A stretch of DNA of 64,000 nucleotides from Linum tenue (taxonomy: Eukaryota > Streptophyta > Magnoliopsida > Malpighiales > Linaceae). The stretch lies in assembly GCA_946122785.1 (NCBI GenBank), contig CAMGYJ010000002.1:66613703-66677702 (forward strand), in the 5' to 3' direction. The notes below the pieces were generated by a model. The model did no database searches. It saw only the letters and a list, made by a program, of their open reading frames with translations, and was not told the DNA's origin. The translations under genes were made by a program, and so were the position numbers. Shown here one piece after another: positions 23,577-34,415 of the stretch. Positions within the stretch are counted from its first letter, which is position 1. The number at the start of each line of letters is the position of its first letter.

Positions 23577-25388
23577 ATGGATTCCGACCAGCGGCGGAAG
23601 TGGAAGAGAGTCAACAACAGCGGCGGGAAAATTGCTTTGAAGCTCATCCTCTCTTTCAGGTCACTCACTCTCGGCATAACTTCGTTTCTCTTCATTCTCT
23701 TCTACTTCTACGGCTCAGATCGCTCTCCATTCCGGCCGGTCCTCCGGGCCTCCGGCTTCACCCGGGTCTTCCCCAACCTGCTCACCGACGACTACTTCCG
23801 CGGCGGCGGCAAGTTCCTTCCTTTGGTTATCGAGAGCCGGGTTCTGCTGCCCGACCATCTGCTGCTCGTCCTGTCCAACAGAGTCCAAAGAGGGGAGAGC
23901 TTCGAATGCGTCTACTACCCCCAGCTCGGCGACGCCGCCGACGTGCTCGACGAGATGCTCGTGAAGCTGGCTATTTCGGCGGACGATTACCAGGAGAGCA
24001 AGTCGATTGTGAGGTGCGAGCTCCCGCCTGTGAATTTCTCCGCGGCCGCGGATTTGCGCCGTACGGGCGGTGAGGTCGTGGAAGGGAACTGGATGAGGAG
24101 CGCAGTGAATCAGACGGCGGATGATGACAGTGCCGACTCCGTCCCCGATTGGGGGAAGGTGGTCTACGAGGCGATTCTGGATTCCAATACGGTGGTGGTG
24201 TTGGCGAAAGGTCTGAATCTGAAGCCGCATAGGGATGTCAATCCGGCAGAATTCAGGTGCCATTTTTCTTTGAGTCATTTTAACAAACAGGATAGCTTCA
24301 TCTTCACTACCGAAGCCACCGCCGCAGCTCAAGAGGTCGTCCGCTGCTTGCTGCCCAGAAGCATCCGAAACAACAACACCGAGTTAGCTGAAGGAATCCG
24401 CGTCACCGTCAGCCGCGTAGCCACAGCCTCCCCTGCTCTGCCATCGGTGGCCAAAGTATACAACCCGAAATCCCACGGGATGAGAGAGGAGGGGGAAGCG
24501 AAGTACGAGCTCTGCGCTTGCACGATGCTGTGGAACCAGGCGGCGGTGCTCAAGGAATGGGTAATGTACCACTCGTGGCTGGGGGTGGAGCGGTGGTTCA
24601 TCTACGACAATAACAGCGACGATGGGCTACAAGACGTCGCCGACGAGCTCAACTCCCTGAACCACAACGTCACCAGGCACGTCTGGCCGTGGGTGAAAGC
24701 GCAGGAGGCAGGGTTCTCGCACTGTGCACTGAGAGCCAAGTACGAGTGCAACTGGGTCGGGTTCTTCGACGTCGACGAGTTCTTCTACTTACCACGGCAG
24801 CACCGCGGCAGCCAGACCCAGTTGCCAGGACAGAACTCGCTCCGCGCCCTGGTCTCGAACTACACCGACTCGCCCACGATCGCCGAGGTGAGGACAATGT
24901 GCCACAGCTTCGGACCGTCGGGGCTCACAGCACCCCCAAAGCAAGGGGTGACGGTTGGGTACACTTGTAGGGTTCAGGCGCCGGAGAGGCACAAGTCATT
25001 CGTTCGGCCAGACCTTCTGGACGTGACGCTGCTGAACATCGTGCATCACTTCAAGCTGAGGGAAGGGTACAGGACGACGAATGTGGCAGAGAGCACAGCC
25101 GTGATCAACCACTACAAGTACCAGGTGTGGGACACTTTCAAGGCCAAGTTTTTCAGGAGAGTGTCGACTTACGTGACGAACTGGCAAGACGATCAGAACA
25201 AAGGATCCAAGGATAGAGCGCCTGGGCTAGGGACGGAGGCCGTCGAGCCGCCGGACTGGCGGCTGAGGTTCTGCGAGGTTTGGGACACTGGTCTCAAGGA
25301 CTTTGTGTTGGACACTTTCGCTGATGTAGCCACTGGGTTACTACCCTGGGAGAGGAGCTCTTCTTCTGCTTCTTCTGCTGCTCGCTGA
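23577..25388 (+). CDS. glycosyltransferase family 92 (DUF23/UPF0392) protein
   Basis: A single exon encodes 603 residues. It is predicted to be a Golgi type II membrane enzyme: a basic N-terminus, a signal anchor at about residues 29-47 (RSLTLGITSFLFILFYFYG), a variable stem, then the catalytic domain from about residue 305 (YELCACTMLWNQAAVLKEWV, SWLGVERWFIYDNNSDDG). The DxD-type metal-binding motif is in GFFDVDEFFYLP near residue 400, and the family's C-terminal block HYKYQVWDTFKAKFFRRVST is present. Plant GT92 proteins include beta-1,4-galactan synthases, but this one is closer to the uncharacterised At1g27200/RCOM_0530710 type, so the sugar transferred is unknown. Length and domain order are normal and nothing is broken. 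Confidence 0.93.
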   Translation: MDSDQRRKWKRVNNSGGKIALKLILSFRSLTLGITSFLFILFYFYGSDRSPFRPVLRASGFTRVFPNLLTDDYFRGGGKFLPLVIESRVLLPDHLLLVLSNRVQRGESFECVYYPQLGDAADVLDEMLVKLAISADDYQESKSIVRCELPPVNFSAAADLRRTGGEVVEGNWMRSAVNQTADDDSADSVPDWGKVVYEAILDSNTVVVLAKGLNLKPHRDVNPAEFRCHFSLSHFNKQDSFIFTTEATAAAQEVVRCLLPRSIRNNNTELAEGIRVTVSRVATASPALPSVAKVYNPKSHGMREEGEAKYELCACTMLWNQAAVLKEWVMYHSWLGVERWFIYDNNSDDGLQDVADELNSLNHNVTRHVWPWVKAQEAGFSHCALRAKYECNWVGFFDVDEFFYLPRQHRGSQTQLPGQNSLRALVSNYTDSPTIAEVRTMCHSFGPSGLTAPPKQGVTVGYTCRVQAPERHKSFVRPDLLDVTLLNIVHHFKLREGYRTTNVAESTAVINHYKYQVWDTFKAKFFRRVSTYVTNWQDDQNKGSKDRAPGLGTEAVEPPDWRLRFCEVWDTGLKDFVLDTFADVATGLLPWERSSSSASSAAR

Positions 25389-26504
25389 TGATCGGGAAGT
25401 TCCCCACTAAGTTTTGGAGTGGCAGACGGCGGCGAGGTGTCTTGTAAAACAACACACAGATTGAGTATTGAGGTATACCGGCGCAAACGATTCTTTGCTT
25501 AATTTTTTGAGTTATTATCTTCCTCCCGCCCTGTTTTTTGAGGGGAAATCACTCTGCTTCTTCTGACATGCGGATTTTTACACAGTTGTTATACACATGT
25601 AAAGGGTTTAAACATATTGAAATGAAACGATTCTTTTGTTCCTTCTTACATTGCCCGGCAATGATAGAAAACCCGAAGCTGCAAAATGCAGACCCTGGAA
25701 ACAGGATACTGAAACAGATTAGAACGAAACCAAAACAGTTACCAACTATTTTGCTCGGCATGTGAACTAGAAGGCACAAATTCAAGTTCATCACACTACG
25801 TGAAAAGATGGTTGAAGCAAAGCTAATAAGATAGTACGGTGCGTCTGTCACAATTCTGAAGTGGAAAAGAGCCACACAAAAAGAAGAAGACAAGTTCATA
25901 TAGAACACCCAGTTGTTTTATTGATCTGAATAAATAGGTTAATGGTTCTCAAGGAAAGGAAGTCCGTAAGCTGGCCTCACTTATCTGTAATTTCTATTAT
26001 TGCAAGGGAAAGTGTGTACACCCTGCTAAAACACTATACAGATAATGCCAGCAATAAAGAACAGATCAGAATGAACTAGCAACTACTCTGGAAGCACTCA
26101 TACTGACAGCCGGGTCGGATCAAATATTCCTTTTCGAAGAGGGGCTTGGCTCTGCAATATGAAGAATAATGCAACACAATCCTAAAGACATCAACATGAA
26201 CTACTATAAGCAATCAGACTATTCCAGAAACCTCTTAGAGATGTTAAGGGAACTACATGCCTCTAACCCTCAACTCTTAAGTTATTTATTCTTATTGAGG
26301 GTCATCTATCCGCATCCTAATCTAAAATTAGTAGATAATCATGAGATACTGCTACTAAGGAAATGCTTAGGTAGAATGTAGGAGGTTCAATCTATTAAGG
26401 AATATCAAACAATGATGGCACAGATGCTAAACTGAAGGTTACCTTGAACCGAAGGTGTGGCAAATGAATGATGAGGGAGAGCAAGTAAGCTCAATAAGTT
26501 GGTC
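25389..26504. other. converging 3' ends of GT92 and CCB4
   Basis: The two genes converge here. On the minus strand AATAAA lies at 25917-25922 (GATCAATAAAACAA), so the CCB4 transcript probably runs about 580 bases past the stop assigned here. A possible extra CCB4 exon starts after TATTGCAG at about 26153 (minus) and would read SQAPLRKGIFDPTRLSV then stop, in phase with a GT donor inside the current last exon. I cannot decide between a long 3' UTR and this alternative end. Confidence 0.5.
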
Positions 26505-28326
26505 TCAAATTCTGTCCTGGATTTTTAAGGGGGTTACACTAATTGTATGTTTGGCAATTGTTGCATCCAGTTTTTCTCCAAGATAAGTGATCCACGCCTG
26601 CAGAGACAGGAAGTTGGGAATATTTGTAACCAAACAGAAAGGACAGCTAAATGAGAGGAGGAAGTAGGTAGGATAGAAATGTCGATTGAAGAGAATGAAG
26701 AATGGCGGAGCTAAAGAGCCATGACACGAGAAGAGAGGAGGTGGGTGTGGGAGATATGTAGAAAGACAATAAGGAAGCACACACACCTGATCAGCATTTG
26801 TGAAACCCCTAATCATGTCACCTCCAATAATTACAATTCCTTTGTCTCCGAGAGGCTGCAAGATCACTGCCTAAAGCATTTCAAACGTCATTCAAAGTGG
26901 AGAATTAATAAAACCAGAATTCTGAAGAGGCAATGAACAAACAGAATTATCGGAGGGAAACCACAGCAAGCTCACCTGTGTGTTGGATGGTAAAAATGGC
27001 AGTTCTGACCTCCCAGGATACAGAGATAGGTTTGCTAAATAGCTTTCTGCGCAGGTATCAACACACAAAAGTAACTGACAATGTCAAGCCATTTCTGTAG
27101 TACCCTTACAAGATATATAGAGAGAGAGGGGACAAAGAAGCTGCATTTCCTAATCAAGCATCAATCTCAGATCATGTTAAGGGGAGTCAGAAACAAACAA
27201 ACCAAAAGGATATCCTTTATTACTTACGACTTCCAGACTTCATAACACCTTGATAAACAGAACCTTCACTCAACCTGGCAGCATCCACAACCTGTGCTTC
27301 TCCACCAGAGGACTCAGCTGCAACTCCAATTTGCAAGATACAAGTACGATCATACACAACCACTAGAGACCTGCAGCATGTAACCGATGATAGAGACTCC
27401 CATACCCTGGGAACATCAAAACCGATTAACTCCTTTGGAAATGAAAAGCCTGAAAACAAAGAGCAAGAATACCACTTCTGTTCAAGTACCATAAGAGTTC
27501 TGCGATTAAAGGGTCAGGCAAGCGAGACGATATCATCCGACATTCCACACCTAACGGATTCACCTGGAGAAATACACAACCAGATCACTAAACCCCAAGT
27601 GACTTCAACAAAGGAGATCAGATATGGACCAAGAGTTGGAGCTCATTCCTAACCAACTCACCACGGAGATAGACTTTGGCTTGATTGTAAGCCATACCAG
27701 GCCAGTCAGTATACTGGTCACAGCCAAGCCAAGTGTCAATAGATCTGCTCTTGACTGCGAACTGCAATGTTGCCACCATCACATGAAATGCCAGGATAAC
27801 AAGTGTGAGTGAGCCAAGTTACTCCCTACTATACCATGTTTCTGTAGTTTTGCTAAAATTTCCATAGAACTATTGAGATCAGGTCGAACAATGGAATGAT
27901 AACTGAAAATTCGAGAACTTCGCGGATTTTAAAGAACTTCACCTGCTGGCATCTGCAACTGGAGCTATGCCGGAAACGGCGCGATTAACGAGGACGGCGA
28001 CGAGAGAAGCGCCTCCAACGTATATGGGCAAGCTTCGAACGGTGTCGTCGTTCCTAGACACCCAGTCAGGTATCAAATCTTGCTTCGGCTTCGGCCCCTT
28101 ATAACTTTTCTTCAACTGCGTCGGCAATACAGAGAAGAGGAAATCAGACCGCATAACTCCACAAGCAAGCTAAGCAATCGGATTCCGGTCATTCAAGCTG
28201 AAGTACCCGAGGATTTGAGGAAGAAGCCCGGACGGCTTGGCGGAGGAGACGAGTCCGATGGGGAAGATGACACTGGGGACTGAAGCTCCAAGAAATGGCA
28301 CGATGGAGAAGAGTTTCCGCTTCCAT
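26505..28326 (-). CDS. CCB4: cofactor assembly of complex C subunit B, CCB4 (chloroplast)
   Basis: Eight exons on the minus strand splice in frame with GT-AG borders: 28326-28207, 28115-27943, 27761-27662, 27563-27490, 27406-27228, 27046-26976, 26870-26787 and 26597-26505 (297 residues). CCB4 acts with CCB1-3 in the thylakoid or stromal membrane to attach haem ci covalently to cytochrome b6. The N-terminus MEAETLLHRAISWSF... is Ser/Arg-rich and acid-poor, as in a transit peptide. Two membrane segments follow: LPIYVGGASLVAVLVNR and ADLLTLGLAVTSILTGLVW. The C-terminal domain has VNPLGVEC, VWESLSSVTCCRSLVVVYD, SYLANLSLYPGRSELPFLP, ILQPLGDKGIVIIGG and GFTNADQAWI. Exon 2 could start 6 bases later without frame change. 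The final residues are the least certain part. Confidence 0.92.
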
Positions 28327-28430
28327 TGAACCGCTCGCGGAGAGTGAAACAAATCCTCTTCGCTTTAGACTAGTCACCAGTTTCACAAGTACTTGATATA
28401 TAACATGAAATGAATATTGATCCAACAACC

Positions 28431-28502
28431 GGATCCGTGGCGCAATGGTAGCGCGTCTGACTCCAGATCAGAAGGTTGCGTGTTCGATTCACGTCGGGTT
28501 CA
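28431..28502 (+). tRNA. tRNA-Trp (CCA), nuclear
   Basis: The 72-nt cloverleaf has acceptor GGATCCG/CGGGTTC with discriminator A, D arm GGCGCAATGGTAGCGC, anticodon stem and loop TCTGACTCCAGATCAGA with anticodon CCA, and T loop TTCGATT. No intron is present. Upstream are the AT-rich TATA-like stretch GATATATAAC (28395-28404) and CAA triplets at 28423-28427, as usual for plant Pol III tRNA genes. It lies 105 bp upstream of, and divergent from, the CCB4 start codon. Confidence 0.96.
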
Positions 28503-28522
28503 AACCCCGTTCCGGATACTTA

Positions 28523-28528
28523 TTTTTT
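28523..28528 (+). terminator. Pol III terminator of tRNA-Trp
   Basis: TTTTTT stands 20 bases after the tRNA 3' end, as needed for RNA polymerase III termination. Confidence 0.8.
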
Positions 28529-28679
28529 GCTCCGCTGGGCCTTTATTCAACGAAATCTTAATTACGCGTAAGCCCGTATGAAATTACCAGGCCCAAGTTC
28601 CATAAAATGGGCCTCTGCCCTCTGGGAATCTCAAGTCTGCTCCGAACTGAAGACCAGAACAAAAAACTTCAAAATAAAA

Positions 28680-28753
28680 TGTCTGAGCCCAGGTTCGAAC
28701 TGGGGACCTTTAGTGTGTGAGACTAACGTGATAACCAACTACACCACCCAGAC
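28680..28753 (-). tRNA. tRNA-Val (CAC), nuclear
   Basis: On the minus strand the 74-nt cloverleaf has acceptor GTCTGGG/CTCAGAC with discriminator A, anticodon stem and loop TTAGTCTCACACACTAA with anticodon CAC, and T arm ending GGTCCCCAGTTCGAACCTGG. It faces the tRNA-Trp gene, with 177 bp between their 3' ends. T runs on its downstream side (the A runs at 28661-28666 and 28671-28674 of the plus strand) can serve as terminators. Confidence 0.96.
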
Positions 28754-31700
28754 TTGTTGTTTAAATTTCTTAAATGAATCTATTTGTATCATTCTATGCA
28801 TAAGCCTTCACTTAGTAGAATTTTTTTTGGTAGAATCATAGCATTGGATCAACGTAACCTATTTTCAAAAAAAAGAAAAAATCAGGGTAACCTAATTCTT
28901 CTCTGGATTAGACATTGCAGCAGTTTACTACTTCTGGACTCTGGAGATAATCCAGGGGAAGCATTCCTATGATTATCCAGGTTTGACATGAAATTCTCAA
29001 AGCATTAAAGTTAAAGACCAGGACTATATTGTAGGACTTGGGTCAGGTCCACTATTCAGGATGGAGATTCTCCAACTAAGGCTGTAAGTGAGTCAAACTG
29101 CTCATGAGTGGTTCGACACTCGATTCGAGAAAATGTTATTCCCAACTCGACTCGTTAGTAAACTAGTCGAGTCAGAGCTCATCCTTGTTCAGCTCATTAG
29201 GCTCGCAAGCTAACTCGATTGAGTGGCTCATTGAGTTCAACTAGTGAGTTGGCTCGAAGGTGTGGTTAAAGAGCGAGTTCGAATAACGACTTATGAGCGA
29301 GTCAATATATATAATTTATGATGTGGCTTCTTAATGATTCATACGTTTGTTAGATTATATATCTCATACTATATAATGGTTTCAGACTTGGCGTACGTGA
29401 CCAAATATGTCACATTTACAATTTGAATGAGAAATTGCGTATAATAGAATGCTTAGTTATTAAATAACATTATATGAATCGGTTAAAAATTATGAACTGA
29501 AGTATATTATACTGGCATAAATGCTATTTATCATTGAAGTTGTTTGTTTGTTGGATTTCAAAATGAGAATTTTGATAAAAATATGGATTTTCACAAAACT
29601 CTAAATTTATGTTGGATTTACAAAATAATAATTTTTTCTTGTTTGTTTGTTAGATTTGCTCAAGGATATTATATTTATTAATCTATAGCTTTAAAACATA
29701 AATTTACAATCCATTAATCAAACAACCCCTCGATCACTCAATAATTTTTTTTATTCGAATTCAAGGCACTTGAAACATCATCGATGCTTCTCCTTTTAAC
29801 ATGGTCATTGTACAATTCATATTTTAGAATAATTGGAATATTTTGTATAAACCTGGACTAAAATAGCCACGTCTTACTAATATATTAATCTTAATTTCAT
29901 TAGCTTCAATACTTACCTTACCTGATTAATTATTCCTACCCCATGACACAAAATTATGTAATATGGGGGAAAAGAATGCGGCTAGTACATAATTTAGAGA
30001 AAATCGGCCACTAATTTCATATATTTAGGGAAAAGTGGCCTGGTAACCCATAATTGGATATGCATATATCGGCCCATTGCTTCCAGGGCAAGTGTCCCAT
30101 TTCTGATTATGGACCAAGATTATTCCAAGAAGCCGCCTGAATTTTGAAAGAAAATGACTAAGAAGTCCTTCCGTACTCTGCGTGGCGGCCAGAGAAAAGG
30201 GAATGAGATAGGTGACGGAGAAAAACCTTTTTATATGTGTTGTTTCGATGAAACCAACTCTAGAGAAGGAAGAACATCATGTTCCTTCAAAAAATCTTCA
30301 ATCAAGGTCAGGCAAATTCTTCATAAAGCATTGTAATATAGCAATGATTATCTATGAAATAGGAGATAAGAGCAAAAAAAAAAAAATATGAAATAGAGTG
30401 AAGCCTTCATGCTTCAATAAATCATTGTCTTACAAGGCCACTTGTCATGATAATCGTCTACAAAGATGGAGTAATCAGATAAAAAAAAAATTCCAAACGA
30501 TATTTCGTACCAGTATTTGACTTGGCATCATAGGATCCCTGTCATATGCTGTAGTGAGAGTTATTTCATAGGTCATGAAGAATTTACTCATTGAAAATAA
30601 TGATACTACGAAGTGAATAATCATAAACGAAATACAAACAAAGAATATTAAAACGTGATTGTCGTTAACAAAGAGCTGGTACACAGTACACACCCCATAA
30701 TAACAATTTTCACCTCCGAACTTAAAAGCATGTCTTCACCAAAGTTTCCTAATCTTATTATCTAAGCAAACCATTTCCCCCCTTTTAATCGGATTCAGGC
30801 CATGAATGTGTATATGGTAAACCTTTATTGTGAATGGGATTCCAACGATAGATAACACATGTCGAAAATGGAAAAGGAAGGGCAAGAAAAGAGTATAAAG
30901 CCGCCGCCACTACTACGACGGAAGGAAGGAATAGGATTAGCAACAACCACAACCACAACCACAAAAGCCAAGGGTTGAGTGAGGTAAAGAGAAATGGTTG
31001 TTGGTGATTAGCGGGTCCCATTTGCCCGTTCCACAATCTCCAACCACCACCGTATAAATGGCAAAAAGGACTGCACCAAACAAAATCTACATATGTATTT
31101 CTTCAAATACAAATGTCAGTTTTTTCTTTATATTTATTTCTGTAAGTATCGCTAAAGTTGAATTATTATGAGTATTGAGCTGCACAAAATAAACAAAAAA
31201 ATGTTAAAGTGAAATCATTATTGATATTTTAGACATTTATGTAGTCCATATCAATTTTCGATCGTGGTTAACAGTTTTTGGACGCAAAATTTAACAATAG
31301 AGCTTGGTTGTAATGTTTTTAAAATACAAGAGTATGTTTTGTGTAAATAATAGTAAAATAATATGTTTGATAAATAAAAAAAATGCATAATAAATGTACC
31401 TATTATAATACAAACCAAAATTAAAGCACGGGTATAGGATTAAAAAATAACCCATCACTGTAGGTATCCAACTGATTTTGAATCGATTTGGTAGGGGAAA
31501 ATCCCACTGGTATTACTTTTGAGAGGGTTTTCTCCAAACTCGACAAAGAGGGCAAGATGTTTTCGATTTTAGTATTTTAAGTATTAGCACAATACTCACT
31601 CGTTCATCCATATCCACCAAGTACAATAATTATCTCTTAAGCAAATAATTTGCTCATTTTCCTTGTTATTATAAACCATATCTTAACAATACTTATAAGT

Positions 31701-31935
31701 AACATCGATATTCTAAAAATAATTCAATTTTTATCAAGAACTTTATGTATTATCCAGGGATAGTACACATGAGTTTTTTACGAACCGCACACGAATATAT
31801 TTTCGTATGTCATTTTTCATCCCATATATCTTTGGTTTCACGAATATTTACGAATCTAAAACTATAATTTGAAAATTATATATAAAAAATCCGCCTCATC
31901 CGAAGTCGATGCAATCCTCCACAGGCCACAAGTAT
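28754..31935. other. AT-rich intergenic DNA, no gene recognised
   Basis: CTCGA/GAGTC-rich sequence at 29080-29320 resembles that at 4780-5170. At about 29537-29731 the ends GTTGTTTGTTTGTTGGATTT and AATCCATTAATCAAACAAC are imperfect inverted repeats and suggest a small MITE. Small ORFs at 30154-30336 (+) and 30785-31036 (-; a stretch of Trp/Leu/Val) have no recognisable relatives. I do not call them genes. Confidence 0.35.
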
Positions 31936-32385
31936 TGTCGTTTGGTTTTGGTGATTGTTTGATTAGGATAGTTACAATGCATGTATTGTCCAAAATGCAT
32001 TGTTTTTTTTAATTTTCTGCACAAACAATACATGAATTGTTTGCTTGATGTGATGGAAACTATCACTCAAAATGAGTGATAGTACTATCTCTACTAAAAC
32101 TTGAGATTGTTGATATAGTTTTGAGAAGATTGTTGGGTTCCTTTTTTGTTCCAAGTATACCCCTAGTTATATATACATGTTCTCGTAAAAGCAAGGAAAA
32201 AAGTGATATTTTTCAAAAAAAGTCATATAAGATGTTGAATATTAAAATAACTATCACCAAAACTAAATAATATAAAGTATATTATATCATTTTTCTTAAT
32301 TGCAAGTATATTGCTATTTACAATGCATGCATGATGCATTAACTATAATGCATTGATATAAGTATCACCAAAAGCAAACGAAGCC
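31936..32385. mobile_element. MITE-like element, TCGTTTG ends
   Basis: Near the left end GTCGTTTGGTTTTGGTGATT is mirrored at the right by ATCACCAAAAGCAAACGAAG, an inverted repeat with a few mismatches. The interior includes ATCACTCAAAATGAGTGATAG (at about 32060-32081), also present in the element at 42915-43216. No clear target duplication was found, so the borders are approximate. Confidence 0.6.
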
Positions 32386-32527
32386 TAAATATTTGTTGAC
32401 GAAGGAATATACCCAATTGACGGTAGAGAAGCGCTTTGGCTCTTTCACCATTCATTTTCCTTTTCCTCATTTTCTCAATATAATTATATCCGCCTTTTCT
32501 CTTCTCTCCAATCTCCATATATCATAT

Positions 32528-32530
<3 letters not shown>

Positions 32531-32564
<34 letters not shown>
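32531..32564 (+). repeat. (TC)17 microsatellite
   Basis: A perfect run of TC dinucleotides. Confidence 0.97.
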
Positions 32565-32567
<3 letters not shown>

Positions 32568-33923
32568 CCTGTTTTTTATACTCAAATTCATGTCTATATC
32601 AACACTAACTACTCATTGTTACCACCATTGTGCCTCTACCCAATATAATAATATATTAAAAGATTCATATATATTAATCATACACAATAAATCATATATA
32701 TTAATTACCCACTAATTGTTGTTCTAACTCTCCACATCATGATGTCATCATCCCATCGTAAAAGAAACATAACTGGGGAATTAGTATTAATTATACTCTT
32801 CAATGAACGCTCTGCATATCATATAGTACTAGCTTTTTATGCGTTTTATTGGCTCGAGAATTTTATTTTATTATTTACATTAATTAATTTATACATATTC
32901 AAACTAATTGGATCTTATAATTTTTTTTATGTTTTGTATTAAATGAGTATGTAGTGTGTTTATATATTGAAAATTCTCAACAGTTAACACATTAACTTAT
33001 AATGCTTCGTTTCCATAATCATAAACCATGTCGCAAAGATTTATCACGTCATATATAAAATCTTATGTAAAGATTTTTCAACCAAAATACTCCAATTTAT
33101 TATCTTATACAATACATATCAATTTATGATATTCGAGTTTGAACAAATTCTCAACCAATGATGTTGTTCAGATTATGACATCTTAGTTGCAATTTCTTGG
33201 TAAAGATACTTTATTATTGGATAAATTTGTTCATCCCAATGAAAACTTGACACTTTGGATGTTCATGAACTCTCAGTATATGATTTTATTTGTCTATCAA
33301 GACACTCAACTTTAATATCTTATACTATCTCTCAATTGTTCATTCATGAAGTTTGGACCAATGCAGTCAAAATCGCACTTTAAAATTTAAAATCTTATGG
33401 TTTTATGTTTCTTTGTCACAAAAACGCTTTTGTTTTCATATAAAAATATTAGTGTATAATATCGGACCAAATTGTGCTTTAAAGCTTAAAAGCTACGCTT
33501 TTATGCATCTAGTTCACAAAACGCTTTACGCTTTTAGTTCACATTTATGAAATTAATTGTAGAAAGTATATTTTAAAGGTAAATCACCAACAATATAAGA
33601 TATATATATTTGAGATTTAAAGATACATACGTAACATACCAGCTACTTGGATGCATTTTCAGCTTCGATAGAGTAATCTAATTCACCAGCTAGGCTTTTC
33701 CCAAATTCATTAACATAGAGAGGAAGGTGGCTTATTGTTAAGATATATGTTTATGAACTTATTGTTAAGATGCTATGAGTTGTTGTACTTTAGACATGAA
33801 TTGTGGGTATTTATTAACTTATCTAAATTCTTTGCACTCATATTTTACATAGTATATGTCGTACTTCAATTGTTTTTTAGTTATCATTTCTGAAGGTAGG
33901 ACTCCTTTCGGGGGTGAATCTCC
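32565..33923. other. AT-rich intergenic DNA, no gene recognised
   Basis: Very AT-rich sequence with TTAATTAA-type runs. ORFs up to 67 codons are phenylalanine/leucine/lysine-rich, as expected by chance at this base composition. I see no exon, RNA gene or complete transposon. Confidence 0.4.
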
Positions 33924-34050
33924 CATGCCGTAAACGATGAGTGTTCATTCTTGGTCTACGCGGATCAGGAGCCCAGCTAACACATGAAACACTCCGCCCA
34001 GGGAGTACGGTCACAAGACTGAAACTCAAAGGAATTGATGAGGGCCTACA
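33924..34050 (+). pseudogene. rrn18: mitochondrial small-subunit rRNA fragment (NUMT)
   Basis: The sequence CATGCCGTAAACGATGAGTG, then CTTGGTCTACGCGGATCAG, CCCAGCTAACACATGAAACA and AAACTCAAAGGAATTGATG is the conserved central part of a plant mitochondrial 18S rRNA (the region around E. coli 16S positions 780-930). It differs from the functional form at several positions, mostly C-to-T/G-to-A changes (for example GATGAGGGCC for GACGGGGGCC), as expected for a decaying, methylated nuclear copy. Related sequence may extend some tens of bases either side. Confidence 0.85.
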
Positions 34051-34169
34051 ATTGATTCACTTATGTTATCCCCTTCCCCTGCAATTGGCTATTTGGATTC
34101 TAAAGTGCATTAAAAGCTGCGTAGTGTGAGGGAAAACAATGGATCACGTCCTTCGAGAGTGACACCTGA

Positions 34170-34415
34170 GAGCTAAGTTTTGGCCTACTTTGAGGTTTTG
34201 GCCAACTTTAAGGTTTTGGTCTACTATGAGGAGGTTTTGGCTTAGTTTGAGGAGGTTCCTGCCTGCTTTGAGGTTCTTGCCTGCTTTGAGGAGGTTCTGG
34301 CCTACTGTACGGAGGTTCTGGTATACTTTGTGTATATGTCAGGCCTACTTTGAGGAGGTTCTATCATGCTTTGAGATTCTAGCTTACTTTGTGGAGTTTT
34401 TGACCTACTTCGGTT
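34170..34415 (+). repeat. degenerate minisatellite around GGCCTACTTTGAGG
   Basis: About ten imperfect copies of a 20-26 bp unit of the form TTTTGGCCTACTTTGAGGAGG follow one another. Read in one frame they give a repetitive RRFWPT/LRFLPAL peptide, an effect of the repeat. It starts about 120 bp after the mitochondrial rRNA fragment. Confidence 0.8.

Noticed and set aside
30785..31036. 83-codon minus-strand ORF with hydrophobic stretch
   Set aside because: Leu/Trp/Val run arises from CCACAACCACAACC repeats on the plus strand; no homologue known to me.
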